NCBI GenBank assembly: GCA_030632405.1
Contig: DAOVUU010000017.1
Location: 1-14,082, forward strand
Length of the DNA: 14,082 nt
From: Desulfobulbaceae bacterium
Lineage (GTDB): Bacteria; Desulfobacterota; Desulfobulbia; Desulfobulbales; Desulfocapsaceae
Reading direction: 5' to 3'
Position 1 is the stretch's first letter. Each line of letters begins with the position of its first letter. Positions 13,107-14,082 of the stretch are shown piece by piece. The notes below the pieces were generated by a model, which was not told the origin of the DNA, searched no databases, and saw only the letters and a list, made by a program, of their open reading frames with translations. Made by a program: the position numbers and the translations under genes.

Positions 13107-14082
13107 GTGTTGACATCAGATTCCAATCTGACCAGGATTTTAGATCGTTTACAAAATGTTCATATTGCTGGAAAAACCGAGATAAAATACCTTCTCGGTC
13201 TTTCCGCTCCTGAAGAAATAGATCTGCTTTTCGAAGCAGCCCGCAATATACGAGCCAGGTATTTCGGCAACAAAATTTTCCTGTACGGATTTCTCTATTT
13301 TTCCACACACTGCCGAAACAACTGCAGATTCTGCCAATACAGACAATCTAACAAAACGATTCCCCGATATCGTAAGACTGATGCGGAGATCCTTACAGCA
13401 GCCAGAGAAATGGCTGCCAGTGGGGCACACCTTATAGATCTGACAATGGGTGAAGATCCGATACTCTATTCTTCAGAAGAATTTGGATCCGAACGCCTGC
13501 TCACCATGATCAAAACTGTCCGGAATGAAACCAGCCTTCCCCTTATGATTTCCCCCGGCACCCTGCCCGACAACGTCCTTGAGGAACTTGCGGCTGTCGG
13601 AGTCTTCTGGTACGCCTGTTACCAGGAAACCCACAATAAAACCTTGTATGAAAAATTACGCCCGGGACAACCATTTGAAAAAAGAGTGGCAAAAAAACAG
13701 CTGGCAAAAAATAACGGAATGCTCGTTGAAGAAGGTATCCTCACCGGAGTGGGAGAAACGCTGGATGATCTGGCCGACTCCATTATCTGGATGAGAGATT
13801 TTTCTGTGGACCAGGCCCGGGTAATGACTTTCGTCCCCCAGGCTGGAACGCCAATGGCTGATATAAAGGCTCAAGGCAGTTTAAAAGAACAGATAATCAT
13901 TTCGGTCATGCGGTTGATCCTTCCCGACCGGCTTATTCCAGCCTCTCTGGATGTTGACGGCCTTGAAGGTTTAAAAGCAAGGTTGGATGCAGGAGCCAAT
14001 GTAGTGACTTCTATTGTTCCTCCAGAAAAAGGTCTGGCTGGAGTTGCCCATAATTCTCTTGATATTGAGGATTCCCGTAGAA
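13107..14082 (+). CDS. pylB: PylB, methylornithine synthase (radical SAM), 3' end outside the window
   Basis: PylB makes (3R)-3-methyl-D-ornithine from lysine, the first step of pyrrolysine synthesis. The 325 residues present run from VLTSDSNLTRIL to the right edge with no stop; the family is about 350 residues, so little is missing. The radical SAM cluster motif is HCRNNCRFCQYR, with C69-x3-C73-x2-C76. Other typical stretches are IPRYRKTDAEI, GAHLIDLTMGEDP, MISPGTLPDNVL, WYACYQETHN, KLRPGQPFEKRV, VEEGILTGVGET, MTFVPQAGTPM and RLIPASLDVDGLEGLKARLDAGANVVTSIVPP. The GTG start follows AGGGGA (13094-13099) at 7 nt. A terminator lies upstream. pylT nearby strongly supports the assignment over biotin synthase or HydE, its closest relatives. 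No in-frame TAG occurs. Confidence 0.94.
   Translation, partial: MLTSDSNLTRILDRLQNVHIAGKTEIKYLLGLSAPEEIDLLFEAARNIRARYFGNKIFLYGFLYFSTHCRNNCRFCQYRQSNKTIPRYRKTDAEILTAAREMAASGAHLIDLTMGEDPILYSSEEFGSERLLTMIKTVRNETSLPLMISPGTLPDNVLEELAAVGVFWYACYQETHNKTLYEKLRPGQPFEKRVAKKQLAKNNGMLVEEGILTGVGETLDDLADSIIWMRDFSVDQARVMTFVPQAGTPMADIKAQGSLKEQIIISVMRLILPDRLIPASLDVDGLEGLKARLDAGANVVTSIVPPEKGLAGVAHNSLDIEDSRR

Noticed and set aside
1..14082. CRISPR array, rRNA or phage integration site
   Set aside because: No regularly spaced repeats, rRNA-like sequence, integrase gene, or duplicated tRNA end were seen.

Overview
The window looks like chromosomal DNA of an anaerobic, sulfate-reducer-type bacterium (Desulfobacterota, Desulfobacteraceae-like). 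This is inferred from a TRAP transporter, a Gld-type ABC cluster, a corrinoid methyl-carrier protein and bacterial pyrrolysine genes occurring together at moderate G+C. Nearly all genes are on the + strand. The exceptions are one small protein gene (11506-11847) and a decayed transposase tail (178-426).

Region 1 (1-709): the acidic C-terminus of an unrecognised protein, then a spacer holding a broken IS200-like/REP-associated transposase C-terminus on the minus strand, a candidate promoter and a possible leader ORF. Region 2 (710-5582): a UxaA-family hydroxyacid dehydratase followed by a complete tripartite TRAP transporter (DctP, DctQ, DctM). A 17-nt palindrome precedes dctP, and strong hairpins lie in the unusually long dctP-dctQ gap. 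The likely job is uptake and dehydration of a sugar acid or related hydroxy- or sulfo-acid. Region 3 (5587-10387): a tightly coupled four-gene Gld-type ABC export module (ATPase, permease, GldG-like auxiliary protein, DUF4340 protein) that begins 4 nt after dctM. Region 4 (10433-11541): a short-chain dehydrogenase that would fit the sugar-acid pathway, then a truncated ORF resembling the N-terminus of a LarA-like (DUF2088) racemase.

Region 5 (11506-14082) is the most distinctive part: a pyrrolysine locus. It has a clear amber-decoding tRNA-Pyl (pylT, anticodon CUA), a MttC/MtbC-type corrinoid protein, an intrinsic terminator, and pylB (methylornithine synthase), which runs off the window edge. 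A small three-cysteine protein of unknown function is encoded divergently from pylT. The organism therefore very probably reads some UAG codons as pyrrolysine, for methylamine methyltransferases that are not in this window. The remaining pyl genes (pylC, pylD, pylSn, pylSc) are not visible and may lie just beyond the right edge. Stop codons here are mostly UAA or UGA; the two credible genes ending in UAG are pointed out.
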